The notes under the pieces: generated by a model | What the model was told of the DNA's origin: nothing | Database searches by the model: none | What the model saw: the letters and a program-made list of their open reading frames with translations, nothing else | DNA from: Flavobacterium sp. | Lineage (GTDB): Bacteria > Bacteroidota > Bacteroidia > Flavobacteriales > Flavobacteriaceae | Length of the DNA: 64,000 nt | Direction: 5' to 3' | Assembly: GCA_016714905.1 (NCBI GenBank) | Contig: JADKBW010000002.1 | Coordinates: 186,001-250,000 of the forward strand | Made by a program: the position numbers and the translations under genes | Shown: one piece after another, positions 10,701 through 18,532 of the stretch | Layout: each line of letters starts with the position of its first letter | Numbering within the stretch: the first letter of the stretch is position 1

Positions 10701-11253
10701 GAATAACCGCAATATTAGCGGCAGTCCCGCCAGTATAAGGACCTGTTATTCCTGGCCCACTCAGAAAGAAACCAAATACGTCATTAAAGATGGAAGCACT
10801 ATATTCAGGATATTCCTCGGAAGCAAAACATAATCAAAATTCAGAATCAAACCAGTGGCCACAAAATCGAACTCCAATATGGAAGCATTCTCCACTGTCA
10901 GACCTGTTAATAGCGCCAAATCTACATCGCCAGTAACCGGTATCGCTGTCGTCAAAGAGCTATTCCCAGCGCCATTAGGCCCGAGCGCTACAGATGACCT
11001 TCCAGTAGTTAAAAAATTCATTATCTAATCCCAAACCTGAGGGATTGAAATTTGTGCTAAATTTCGACGCTTGATCTCTAACTGCAGTAGCCGCAGGGAA
11101 GGAACGGTTAAATTTTACATTTATCGGAACAACACCTTCTCCAACGAGCACATCTTCAACCAGCTGAGTGGGCGTTAGCGTATTATCAATAATCAATTGG
11201 GCTTTTGCAAAACAACTGAAAAATAATAATGCAAATAGTAATTTTCTAGCCAT
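4773..11253 (-). CDS. Giant repeat-rich T9SS-exported surface protein with type B (CHU_C) sorting domain; broken by several apparent frameshifts
   Basis: One gene of about 2,150 codons split over five frame segments (10975-11253, 10761-11021, 10090-10548 with its upstream extension, 8708-10183, 4773-8726). It starts with a signal peptide (FFSCFAKAQ) and a choice-of-anchor-L-like domain; reading across the break near 10820 restores FASEEYPEYSASIFNDVFGF. Next come one Ig-like unit, about 12 tandem units of about 86 residues (hallmarks CDSST.IDL..LITGEQ.GG.W.R, STFTYT, APCV, NINAQPNAG), three further Ig-like units of about 90 residues (LTISG...GTFTYI), and a C-terminal gliding-motility-associated CHU_C domain (FTPNGDSYNDTWNIFEIADQ ... 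FSHFSLKR-like end), the T9SS type B signal. The breaks near 11010, 10820 and 10190 look like single-base errors. The break near 8710 reflects a missing ~80-bp piece of a repeat. It is probably an adhesin or gliding-related surface protein; its ligand is unknown. Confidence 0.85.
6330..9350 (-). repeat. Tandem 258-261 bp coding repeats (about 12 units) in the giant T9SS protein
   Basis: Successive copies of the NINAQPNAG-encoding segment recur at plus-strand positions near 6570, 6838, 7098, 7358, 7613, 7870, 8131, 8389, 8647, 8826, 9085 and 9345. Most spacings are 255-268 bp, multiples of three where I measured exactly. The interval 8647 to 8826 is only 179 bp. The short unit lacks the sequence between WTRTG and LVGTAPC, which shifts the frame. 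The repeats are protein modules, not a CRISPR or satellite array. Confidence 0.85.
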
Positions 11254-11293
11254 GACTTAGCGGTTATGTAAACGTTAAATAATACTTAATTGC

Positions 11294-11301
11294 CAAATAT
11301 A
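11294..11301 (-). promoter_or_regulatory. Bacteroidetes -7 box (TATATTTG) for the giant T9SS protein
   Basis: On the minus strand TATATTTG matches TAnnTTTG and lies about 40 nt upstream of the ATG at 11253. It shares the 96-bp divergent gap with the boxes that face nfu. Confidence 0.5.
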
Positions 11302-11316
11302 AATAAATGCTGAAAA

Positions 11317-11333
11317 TATCTTTGTTAAATTTG
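11317..11333 (+). promoter_or_regulatory. Two overlapping-range -7 boxes for nfu (TATCTTTG, TAAATTTG)
   Basis: TATCTTTG (11317-11324) and TAAATTTG (11326-11333) both fit TAnnTTTG and lie 16-25 nt before the nfu ATG at 11350. Either would give a short leader. They are divergent from the giant-protein promoter. Confidence 0.5.
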
Positions 11334-11349
11334 CAGAAAATAAGCCATC

Positions 11350-12248
11350 ATGCTAAAAATCAAAATCAAAGAGACGCAAAATCCTACTATTTTAAAATTC
11401 GAATTCCCCGATTTTATTACCCAAAACGAGAACTTTGAATTCAAGAATATCGACGAAGCTAAAAACGCTCCGTTAGTACAACAATTATTCTACTTACCCT
11501 TTGTAAAATCAGTATACATTTCCGGAAATTTTATCGCCATCGAACGCTATAATATTGTCGAATGGAAAGACGTTCAAGAAGATGTCGCCGAACAAATTGA
11601 AGATTTCGTCAACAATGGCGGAATCATCATCAAAGCCGACGAAAACAAAAACAAAAAACAACCCATCACCGTTTACGGCGAAATGACGCCAAACCCTGCG
11701 ACGCTTAAGTTTGTGATCAACAAAATGGTGACAAAAACAGCAATGGAATTCAAAAATATCGACGAAACAAAACCGTCTCCGTTGTAAAAAGAATTGTTCA
11801 GTTTTCCTTACGTGAAGAAGTTTTTATTGATGAAAACTACATTTCAGTAAGCAAATACGATTCCTACGAGTGGAACGACATTACCATCGAATTGCGTTCC
11901 TTCATCAAACTATTTATAGAAAATGGCGGCACCGTACTCGACGAAGATCTCATCGTAGCGTCTCCAAAAATTGAAAAGCAAAAAATAGAAAATTTCGATT
12001 CCTTAGACACGACCTCGCAGCAAATCATCAACATCCTCGAAGAATACGTAAAACCAGCGGTAGCAGCCGATGGCGGTAACATTCTGTTCGATTCTTACGA
12101 CGAATCTGAAAAACGCGTTAAAGTGGTTTTGCAAGGCGCCTGCAACGGCTGTCCTTCATCGACTTTCACCCTGAAAAGCGGCATCGAAAACATGCTCAAA
12201 GACATGCTCAACGACAAAGATATCATCGTCGAAGCACTTAACGGTTAA
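11350..12248 (+). CDS. NifU/Nfu-type Fe-S cluster scaffold protein with two N-terminal Nfu_N domains (two apparent frameshifts)
   Basis: An Fe-S scaffold or carrier of about 300 residues. It has two tandem Nfu_N domains (first from residue 1, IKIKETQNPTILKFEF; second from about residue 110, YGEMTPNPATLKFVINK) and a C-terminal NifU domain whose CxxC motif (GACNGCPSS) would hold a 4Fe-4S cluster passed to client proteins. The first frame stops at 11785-11787. Reading one base on gives KELFSFPYVKK, exactly where the first Nfu_N domain has QLFYLPFVKS. A second shift, at the T-run near 11820, restores FIDENYISVSKYDSYEW and joins the frame that ends at 12248. Both repairs are single-base additions, so sequencing error is the simplest reading. 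Third-position GC is higher here than in most of the window. Confidence 0.87.
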
Positions 12249-12251
12249 TTT

Positions 12252-12343
12252 TTTTTAGGAGCTAATTCCCGCTGTACGTTCCCAATCTTTTCCTTTTTAA
12301 AGAAAAAAGCAAAAGGATTTCCACTGCCATCGGGGCTAGGGCA
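12252..12343 (+). repeat. RNA-like intergenic repeat, copy 1
   Basis: A segment of about 92 nt with conserved ends (AGGAGCTAATTCCCGCT at 12257-12273 and CACTGCCATCGGGGCTAGGG at 12322-12341) and an internal hairpin pairing AATCTTTT with AAAAGGATT around an A/T-rich apex. The same arrangement recurs at 26852-26979. CCCG (12268-12271) can pair with CGGG (12331-12334), and AGC with GCT outside it. In copy 2 these are CCTG and CAGG, a compensatory change. It may be a small RNA, a structured mobile repeat, or a known flavobacterial RNA motif I cannot name with certainty. The rest of this gap (12344-12448) is low-complexity AT-rich sequence containing TTCGTTATTC-like words and their complements. Confidence 0.7.
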
Positions 12344-12448
12344 TCGAAACCATTTCAACATTCGTTATTCTATGTTCGTTGTTCAACATTTTAAGTGTTT
12401 TGAAGTTTGAATAACGATTAACGAACTTTGAACTTTGAATTACTTTTC

Positions 12449-14470
12449 ATGAACGAACTATCAAAAGAAACCAGTCCATACCTACTCCAACACGCCAACA
12501 ACCCCGTGCATTGGAAAGCCTGGAATACCGAAAGTCTTGCGCAAGCAAAAAACCAAAACCGACTCATCATTATTAGTGTCGGTTATTCGGCTTGCCATTG
12601 GTGCCACGTCATGGAACACGAAAGCTTCGAAGATGATGAAGTCGCACAAACCATGAACGCGCATTTCGTCAACATCAAAGTAGATCGCGAAGAACGACCA
12701 GACATAGATGCCGTGTACATGAAAGCCATCCAAATTATGACAGGTCGTGGCGGTTGGCCCATGAATGTGGTAACGCTTCCCGACGGACGTCCGGTTTGGG
12801 GCGGCACTTATTTCAGAAAAGCCGAATGGATCAATTCATTAGAACAATTACAGGAATTATTTCTCACGCAACCTGAAAAGTTAGAAGAATATGCCCAAAA
12901 ACTACATGCAGGATTGCAGCAACTTTCTATAGTTCCTTCTCCGAGTAAATCTGATAAAATTCCACAAGAAGTAATTGTCCCATTAATCGAAAACTGGAAA
13001 AAAAGTTTCGATTGGGATTTTGGCGGTATGGCACGTGCGCCCAAATTTATGATGCCAAATAATTACGCGTTCCTGATGCGCTACGGATACCAAAAAAAAG
13101 ACCATGAACTTCTAAATTTCGTCGATTTAACGCTGACAAAAATGGCCTATGGCGGTTTGTTCGACACCGTTGACGGCGGTTTTTCACGCTATTCTGTAGA
13201 TGGGAAATGGCATGTCCCGCACTTCGAAAAAATGCTCTATGACAACGGGCAATTGGTATCTTTATACGCAGATGCTTTTACACGAACGCGAAATCCGTTG
13301 TACCAAGAAATCGTCGAGAAAACGCTACATTTTGTAACCAAAGAATGGCTCACGCCGGAAGGTGCTTTCTTCAGCGCCCTCGATGCAGACAGCCTAAACA
13401 ACGAGCAACATTTAGAAGAAGGCGCTTTTTATGTTTGGACAAAAGAGGAACTACAATTCCTTTTGAAAGAAGATTTTGATTTGTTCAGCATCGTATTCAA
13501 CATCAATGACTTCGGCCATTGGGAACACGGAAATTATGTCTTGATCCAAAACAAATCAATCGAAGAAATTGCTGCGGAACAAATAATTAATGTTGAAGTG
13601 CTAAAAGCGAAGAAATTGAGTTGGGAAAAACTACTATACGAAGTTCGAGAACATCGAAGCAAACCGCGTCTTGAAGACAAATGCCTCACTTCTTGGAATG
13701 CCATCATGCTAAAAGGTTATGTGGACGCGTACAAAGCATTTCAAACTGAAAATTATCTGGAAATCGCGCTCAAAAACGCCGATTTTATTGTAGCAAAACT
13801 GTGGTCGACTGAGGGAAATCTATGGCATTCATACAAAGATGGCAAGGCAACTATTAATGGATTTTTGGAGGATTACGCGACTGTCATCGAAGCCTTCATT
13901 GCACTTTATCAAGTGACTTTCGATGAAAAATGGCTGCAAAATTCCAAAAACTTAACCGATTATTGCTTGGATCATTTCTTTGATGGTTACCAATCCTTGT
14001 TTGCTTTCAAATCAGACCAAGATGAACCGCTGATTACTTCGCATTACGAAACAGAAGACAATGTTATTCCGGCTTCAAACTCAATGATGGCAAAGAATTT
14101 ATATAAACTGAGCATCTATTTCGGCAACAGTCATTACGAGGAAATTGCTAAAAAAATGACCCATAAACTAATCCCAACGATTGACTATCCAAGCGCCTTT
14201 TCTAATTGGCTCGACGGATTTTTGAATTATGATAATGCCTCCCGTGAACTTGCAATTTGCAGTAGCGACGCGATTCAAGTTGCCAAAGAACTCCATAAGA
14301 GTTATGTTCCCAATGTACTTGTCGCAGGCACAGCAAACGAGTCAAAAATACCTTTTTTACAAACCAGATATACAGATAAGAAGTCCTTATTTTATATCTG
14401 TAAAAACAAAACTTGTCAATTACCCTCAAGTGACTTCTCGCTGGTTTTGAAAGAATTGCAGTCACAATGA
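12449..14470 (+). CDS. DUF255 thioredoxin-domain protein (YyaL/SSP411 family)
   Basis: A 673-residue protein of the YyaL/spermatogenesis-associated-protein-20 family. The N-terminal thioredoxin-like domain (residues 1-165) has the family motif SACHWCHVMEHESFED with cysteines 49 and 52. The rest is an (alpha/alpha)6-barrel-like domain resembling N-acylglucosamine 2-epimerases and cellulases (KAPKFM-like segment near 190, GGLFDTVDGGFSRYSVDGKW near 240, TSWNAIM near 425). The biochemical role of the family is not settled. I use the ATG at 12449, because a longer frame from a TTG at 12428 adds only seven unconserved residues. There is no signal peptide. The gene lies downstream of an RNA-like repeat and is monocistronic as far as can be seen. 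Confidence 0.9.
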   Translation: MNELSKETSPYLLQHANNPVHWKAWNTESLAQAKNQNRLIIISVGYSACHWCHVMEHESFEDDEVAQTMNAHFVNIKVDREERPDIDAVYMKAIQIMTGRGGWPMNVVTLPDGRPVWGGTYFRKAEWINSLEQLQELFLTQPEKLEEYAQKLHAGLQQLSIVPSPSKSDKIPQEVIVPLIENWKKSFDWDFGGMARAPKFMMPNNYAFLMRYGYQKKDHELLNFVDLTLTKMAYGGLFDTVDGGFSRYSVDGKWHVPHFEKMLYDNGQLVSLYADAFTRTRNPLYQEIVEKTLHFVTKEWLTPEGAFFSALDADSLNNEQHLEEGAFYVWTKEELQFLLKEDFDLFSIVFNINDFGHWEHGNYVLIQNKSIEEIAAEQIINVEVLKAKKLSWEKLLYEVREHRSKPRLEDKCLTSWNAIMLKGYVDAYKAFQTENYLEIALKNADFIVAKLWSTEGNLWHSYKDGKATINGFLEDYATVIEAFIALYQVTFDEKWLQNSKNLTDYCLDHFFDGYQSLFAFKSDQDEPLITSHYETEDNVIPASNSMMAKNLYKLSIYFGNSHYEEIAKKMTHKLIPTIDYPSAFSNWLDGFLNYDNASRELAICSSDAIQVAKELHKSYVPNVLVAGTANESKIPFLQTRYTDKKSLFYICKNKTCQLPSSDFSLVLKELQSQ

Positions 14471-14524
14471 TTCGCGAACTAGTTTTTTTAGTAAATTTGA
14501 GAGTTAACCAAAAACTAAAATATC

Positions 14525-14935
14525 ATGGGATTAGGATCTTTTTTTAAGAATTTATTTGGATCAGCTAAAACCTCAGCTGAGGAAATGGCAGACAAAGCGG
14601 AGCATATTGTTGATGAAACTATCGCAAAAGCAAAAGAAAGCGCGGCTCCATTAGTAGAAAAAGCAGAAGAATATGCAGAAGTAGCTAAAGAAAAAGCAGG
14701 ACAATTTTCTGAAAAAGCGGAGGAAACAATTAGCGAAGTGATTGAAACAGTGAAAGAAAAATCGGCACCTATCATTGCAAAAGCAGAAGAATTTGCGGAA
14801 GAAGCAAAAGAAAAACTTTCCGAAACAATTGAAACAGCCAAAGAGAAAATTAATTCTTTTTCAAATGATGGTTCACATGACGCACAAGAACCCGAATCAA
14901 CAAGTACAAATAGAGTTGAAGAAGACGCGGATTAA
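14525..14935 (+). CDS. Small Lys/Glu/Ala-rich amphipathic helical protein (YtxH/LEA-like)
   Basis: A 136-residue protein with no recognised enzyme motif. Apart from the start (MGLGSFFKNLFGSAKTSAEE) and a disordered acidic tail from about residue 112, it is a continuous predicted helix built from loosely repeated 11-residue words such as AKEKAGQFSEKAEE and AKEKLSETIETAKEK. A longer repeat of about 50 residues is visible: ESAAPLVEKAEEYAEVAKEK matches KSAPIIAKAEEFAEEAKEKL. Such composition is seen in LEA-like, YtxH and apolipoprotein-like stress or membrane-associated proteins; no function is established. It lacks a signal peptide. It is 54 bp after the DUF255 gene and is followed by a terminator, so it is separated from the MscS gene. 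Confidence 0.75.
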   Translation: MGLGSFFKNLFGSAKTSAEEMADKAEHIVDETIAKAKESAAPLVEKAEEYAEVAKEKAGQFSEKAEETISEVIETVKEKSAPIIAKAEEFAEEAKEKLSETIETAKEKINSFSNDGSHDAQEPESTSTNRVEEDAD

Positions 14936-14966
14936 TTCATAAAAAAACTATTTTTGCACCAAAATC

Positions 14967-14993
14967 ACCTTCTCTATTTTGAGAAGGTTTTTT
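14967..14993 (+). terminator. Rho-independent terminator after the helical protein gene
   Basis: An 8-bp stem ACCTTCTC/GAGAAGGT (14967-14974 and 14981-14988) with a 6-nt loop leads into six T residues. It lies 31 bp after the stop and 11 bp before the MscS start at 15005, which argues against the upstream alternative start of that gene. Confidence 0.88.
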
Positions 14994-15004
14994 ATTATAA
15001 CAAC

Positions 15005-15811
15005 ATGAACTTACTTATAGACGCTACACTTTTCGGCCAGTATTCCGAGGCTTTTACGAAAGTCTTAATTGACTATGCCCCAAAATTAATTGCTGCTTTA
15101 TTACTTCTTATTATTGGAATTTGGTCCATTCGATTTATCACTTCGGTAGCGAGGAAAATCATGGTAAAAAGAGAAATCGAACCGACATTAATCGAGTTCC
15201 TTTCAGACATCATTTTTTGGGGATTGCGCGTTGTTCTATTCGTCGCTGTTATCTCGAAATTAGGTGTCGAATCTTCTTCATTTCTTGCTATATTGGGCGC
15301 TGCAGGATTGGCGCTTGGACTTTCATTGCAAGGTTCGTTGTCTAATTTTGCTGGAGGAATATTGATTATTCTTTTCAAACCTTTTAAATTAGGTGACACT
15401 ATTGAAGCGCAAGGATCGGCTGGAAAGGTAATTGACATTCAAATATTTGTAACACAATTGTTGACGGTTAACAATGAGGTGGTTTTTATTCCAAATGGAA
15501 TTTTATCAAATGGGAAAATTGTCAATTTTTCAGAAAAAACACTACAAAGAACCGACCTAACGATTCGCATCTCCTATCAATCAAACATTCAAGAGGTCAA
15601 ATCAGCAATTTTGGAAGTAGTAAATGCAATTCCGAAAGTTTTACAAAACGAGAAACCATCAGTCTTTGTAAAAGAATTGGGGGAAACAGCTATTTTTATG
15701 TCCGTTCAAGCTTGGACAACAAACGAAGACTACAAAGAAGTTTGCGCAACTATTTTAGAAAATTGTAAAAAAGCATTTGATGAAAAACAAATCAAGTTTA
15801 AATCTGAATAA
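15005..15811 (+). CDS. Small-conductance mechanosensitive channel (MscS family)
   Basis: A 268-residue inner-membrane channel that would release solutes on hypo-osmotic shock. Three transmembrane segments are visible (about residues 24-45, 65-85 and 92-125). The pore helix has the Gly/Ala-rich pattern GAAGLALGLSLQGSLSNFAG, followed by the family hallmark FKPFKLGDTIEAQG and the beta-domain motif VVFIPNGILSNGKIVNFS. This is the minimal MscS architecture with no large extra domains. I place the start at the ATG at 15005; a longer frame from 14954 would run through the preceding terminator hairpin. The next gene starts 41 bp later on the same strand. Confidence 0.93.
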   Translation: MNLLIDATLFGQYSEAFTKVLIDYAPKLIAALLLLIIGIWSIRFITSVARKIMVKREIEPTLIEFLSDIIFWGLRVVLFVAVISKLGVESSSFLAILGAAGLALGLSLQGSLSNFAGGILIILFKPFKLGDTIEAQGSAGKVIDIQIFVTQLLTVNNEVVFIPNGILSNGKIVNFSEKTLQRTDLTIRISYQSNIQEVKSAILEVVNAIPKVLQNEKPSVFVKELGETAIFMSVQAWTTNEDYKEVCATILENCKKAFDEKQIKFKSE

Positions 15812-15851
15812 TGATCCAATTAGTTTATTTTTACTCAAAACATTTCAAGCT

Positions 15852-16553
15852 ATGAAAAATATTTTAATTGCATTGTTACTAATTTTCATTTTAGTTTCGC
15901 CGACGCATGCGCAAGTGGACTTGCAATTCGCAAATATTGATGCGATTATGATGAACCAAGGTGCTAGTAAAGTCTTTAGAAATTCAAAAAACAACGGCAA
16001 CAAGATTCAAGGAACACCCTACTTGCAGCAAATGTTTGCCATTGCTAAAGTTGAAAATGTGAACCAAAAGTACTTTATGCGCTATAATGTTTTTGCAGAC
16101 GAATTTGAATTTATTACACCAAAAAACGACACACTGGTTTTAGATAAAATAAAAGATTTTAGCAAAATCACTTTTACGGGCATCAATAAGAAGTATGCAC
16201 TAGTAGATTATATTAATATTGGCGGAAAATCAGTTAAAGGATACTTGATCGAATCCCATTCCAAAGGAAATTGCACATTATATGTGCAGGAACGCGTACT
16301 TTTTTATGATGGGAAAGTTGCTAAAACCTCACTAGAAAAAGATATGCCCGCCAGGTATGTGAAGTCGGATAACGCGTATTATTTCAAATGTAACGACCAA
16401 GGAATCATCGAATTCCCAGAAAACAAAAAACAACTCCTCAAGTTATTTCCTGCTAAAAAACAAGAAATAGAAGTTTTTTTAAAGGAAAGTAAAGTATCGT
16501 TTAGTGAAGATTATGATAAAGTAAAAATCATCGACTTCTTATCGACCTTATAA
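15852..16553 (+). CDS. Secreted protein of unknown function
   Basis: A 233-residue protein I do not recognise. Residues 1-21 form a signal peptide with cleavage after SPTHAQ, so the product is periplasmic or outer-membrane associated. The mature part contains alternating strand-like segments (KYFMRYNVFADEFEF, KYALVDYINIGGKSVKGYLI, CTLYVQERVLFYDGKVAKTS) and a Lys-rich C-terminus ending DFLSTL. It has no lipobox and only two cysteines. The ATG at 15852 is preferred over an in-frame TTG/ATG at 15777-15782 that lies inside the MscS gene, because only the former gives a signal peptide. The stop overlaps the stop of the convergent tsaB by 6 bp. Confidence 0.75.
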   Translation: MKNILIALLLIFILVSPTHAQVDLQFANIDAIMMNQGASKVFRNSKNNGNKIQGTPYLQQMFAIAKVENVNQKYFMRYNVFADEFEFITPKNDTLVLDKIKDFSKITFTGINKKYALVDYINIGGKSVKGYLIESHSKGNCTLYVQERVLFYDGKVAKTSLEKDMPARYVKSDNAYYFKCNDQGIIEFPENKKQLLKLFPAKKQEIEVFLKESKVSFSEDYDKVKIIDFLSTL

Positions 16554-17222
16554 TTTACTTTTTGGTGTAGTGGCCACAAAATCTTTGAGGTACAGCGGTT
16601 CAAAATAGGCCACATCCACAAAATCATTTTCTTGATATTTTTCATAACTCAATTTAGCCATGTCTTTCGATGATGGATAGACTATTTCTTCCATGAAAAT
16701 GTAATTAGATCTCTTCAACACTTCCTTACATTTTGTCGTAGAATCTCCTAAGAAATATATGGTTTCATCATATGCATTGAAGGATTCTTCTGTGATAATT
16801 TCCGCTTGCGTTTCCATTATTTTTTGATATTGAGAATCAAAAATTGCACTGTAAACCTCCATACGTCGCGCATCAATCATAGGAATGATTAAACCCTGTT
16901 TGACTTGGATTTGATGTGCTAGAACTGAAAGTGTGTCTAAGGCGATCATGGGAATATTCAAAGCATAACATAAACCTTTCGCTGCTGAAACACCGATTCG
17001 AAGTCCGGTATATGAGCCAGGTCCTTGACTGACTGCTACGGCTTTTAGATCACTAAATTGTACGCTTGCTTCTAACAAGACTTCCTCAATAAAAACATGT
17101 AACTTCTCAGCGTGTGAGTAGCCCTGTTCAGCAATCTCTCGATAATTAATGATGTTGCCTTTGTCAGACAATGAAACTGAACAATTCTTCGTAGCTGTTT
17201 CTATATTGAGAATTAATGCCAT
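16548..17222 (-). CDS. tsaB: tRNA threonylcarbamoyladenosine biosynthesis protein TsaB
   Basis: A 224-residue TsaB that partners TsaD and TsaE in making the t6A modification at position 37 of ANN-decoding tRNAs. The ASKHA-fold opening LNIETATKNCSVSLSD and the hallmark QGPGSYTGLRIGVSAAKGLC (residues 65-84) are present. As in other TsaB proteins, the metal-binding histidine motif of TsaD is absent. The start codon overlaps the stop of the upstream membrane-fusion gene by one base (TAATG), showing translational coupling in a TolC-adaptor-TsaB unit, an order I associate with Flavobacteria. The stop overlaps the convergent secreted-protein gene by 6 bp. Confidence 0.95.
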   Translation of the reverse strand: MALILNIETATKNCSVSLSDKGNIINYREIAEQGYSHAEKLHVFIEEVLLEASVQFSDLKAVAVSQGPGSYTGLRIGVSAAKGLCYALNIPMIALDTLSVLAHQIQVKQGLIIPMIDARRMEVYSAIFDSQYQKIMETQAEIITEESFNAYDETIYFLGDSTTKCKEVLKRSNYIFMEEIVYPSSKDMAKLSYEKYQENDFVDVAYFEPLYLKDFVATTPKSKL

Positions 17223-18523
17223 TATTTCTTAGATTCAGATGTTCCTTTTGGAGCAATCTTGACTTTATCCCCAGAATTTAAATCCTTTGTGACGGTGGTA
17301 TAGGGACCAACGATAATGACATCCCCTTTCTTAAGACCTTCCGTCACTTCGATATTGGTGTCGTCTTGGATACCTGTTTTGATAATCCTAATTTTCGACT
17401 TATCGCCTACTTTTACAAACACGCACTCGTATTTCTTGTCATTGTGAGGCTTTACTTTGTTTTCTTCCGAATTCGGATCTTCAACCTCTAATTTCTTTAC
17501 GGCAGCGGTATCAGATTTTACTACCACAGCACTAATCGGCACCGCCATTACATTTTCTTTTCTTGTTGTGATGATGTCAACTGTGGCGGTCATTCCTGGT
17601 CTAAAAGGCGAATAACTTAGTGGTTTTCCAGCCAACAAATCCTGATAAGACTCCTTTAAAATTCTAACTTTCACCTTAAAATTAGTCACCTGATCGGCAG
17701 TTAAAGTGGTACTTGCTGAATTCGAAATACTAGTAACAATTCCTTTAAATTGCTTCTTCAAGTAAGCATCTACCTCAACCTTAGCAGAGTCACCCACATT
17801 GATTTTTACGATATCATTTTCATTCACGTCAACTTCGACTTCCATATTATTCAAATTGGCCACACGCAAAATTTCTGTCCCGGTCATTTGCTGTGTTCCC
17901 AATACCCGCTCGCCTAATTCGACATTAAGCATAGAGATTGTTCCGTCCGCAGGCGCATAAATTGTTGTTCTGCCTAAATTATCCTTGGCTTCACTTACAG
18001 TTGCTGAAGCACTTTGCACATTATAATACCCTGACTTTTTAGATGCCTGAGCATTTTCAAAAGCAGCAATCCCTTTGTCCCATTCTGACTTCGAAATAAT
18101 TCCTTTGTCAAATAAAGTTTTACTTCGCTCGTAGTTGGCTTTAGCTTCCTTAAAACTGGCATCCGCTTGACTTAAACCAGCTTTTGTTTGCGACAAACCT
18201 GCCACCGTTCGGTTATAACCAGACGTATATAAATCTGGGTTGATTTTTACTAATAAATCCCCTTTTTTCACCACTTGCCCTTCTTTTACAGGAAGTGCGA
18301 TAATTTCTCCTGAAACTTCAGAAGATATTTTTACTTCTATTTCTGGCTGTATTTTTCCCGTGGCAGAGACAGTTTCAACAATAGTCATCGTATCGGCTTT
18401 GGCAATTTCAACTTCTATGCTAGTGTCCTTATTTCCGATGACTCCTTTTTTTGCCAGCACCAATAAAGCTATTACCAGAATAATGGCAGCTCCAATTAAA
18501 TAATACGTTGTTCTTTTTGACAT
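17222..18523 (-). CDS. Efflux periplasmic adaptor subunit (HlyD/MacA-type membrane fusion protein)
   Basis: A 433-residue membrane-fusion protein linking an inner-membrane pump to an outer-membrane channel. It has an N-terminal transmembrane anchor (residues 6-24), a biotinyl-lipoyl-like half motif (VSGEIIALPVKEGQVVKKGD), an alpha-helical hairpin (about 110-185), the returning lipoyl half (TIYAPADGTISMLNVELGE) and beta-barrel and membrane-proximal domains (FRPGMTATVDIITTRKENVM). This is the MacA-like arrangement. No ABC or RND pump gene lies next to it in the window, so the pump partner is encoded elsewhere or beyond this cluster. It lies 9 bp after the TolC-type gene and overlaps tsaB by one base, so the three are likely cotranscribed. 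Confidence 0.9.
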   Translation of the reverse strand: MSKRTTYYLIGAAIILVIALLVLAKKGVIGNKDTSIEVEIAKADTMTIVETVSATGKIQPEIEVKISSEVSGEIIALPVKEGQVVKKGDLLVKINPDLYTSGYNRTVAGLSQTKAGLSQADASFKEAKANYERSKTLFDKGIISKSEWDKGIAAFENAQASKKSGYYNVQSASATVSEAKDNLGRTTIYAPADGTISMLNVELGERVLGTQQMTGTEILRVANLNNMEVEVDVNENDIVKINVGDSAKVEVDAYLKKQFKGIVTSISNSASTTLTADQVTNFKVKVRILKESYQDLLAGKPLSYSPFRPGMTATVDIITTRKENVMAVPISAVVVKSDTAAVKKLEVEDPNSEENKVKPHNDKKYECVFVKVGDKSKIRIIKTGIQDDTNIEVTEGLKKGDVIIVGPYTTVTKDLNSGDKVKIAPKGTSESKK

Positions 18524-18532
18524 GACTTAAAT

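Noticed and set aside
12428..12448. TTG start for the DUF255 gene seven codons upstream
   Set aside because: The added residues are not family-like and an ATG follows at the expected N-terminus.
14954..15004. Upstream start of the MscS gene
   Set aside because: It would place coding sequence through a clear terminator hairpin; the ATG at 15005 gives a normal MscS N-terminus.
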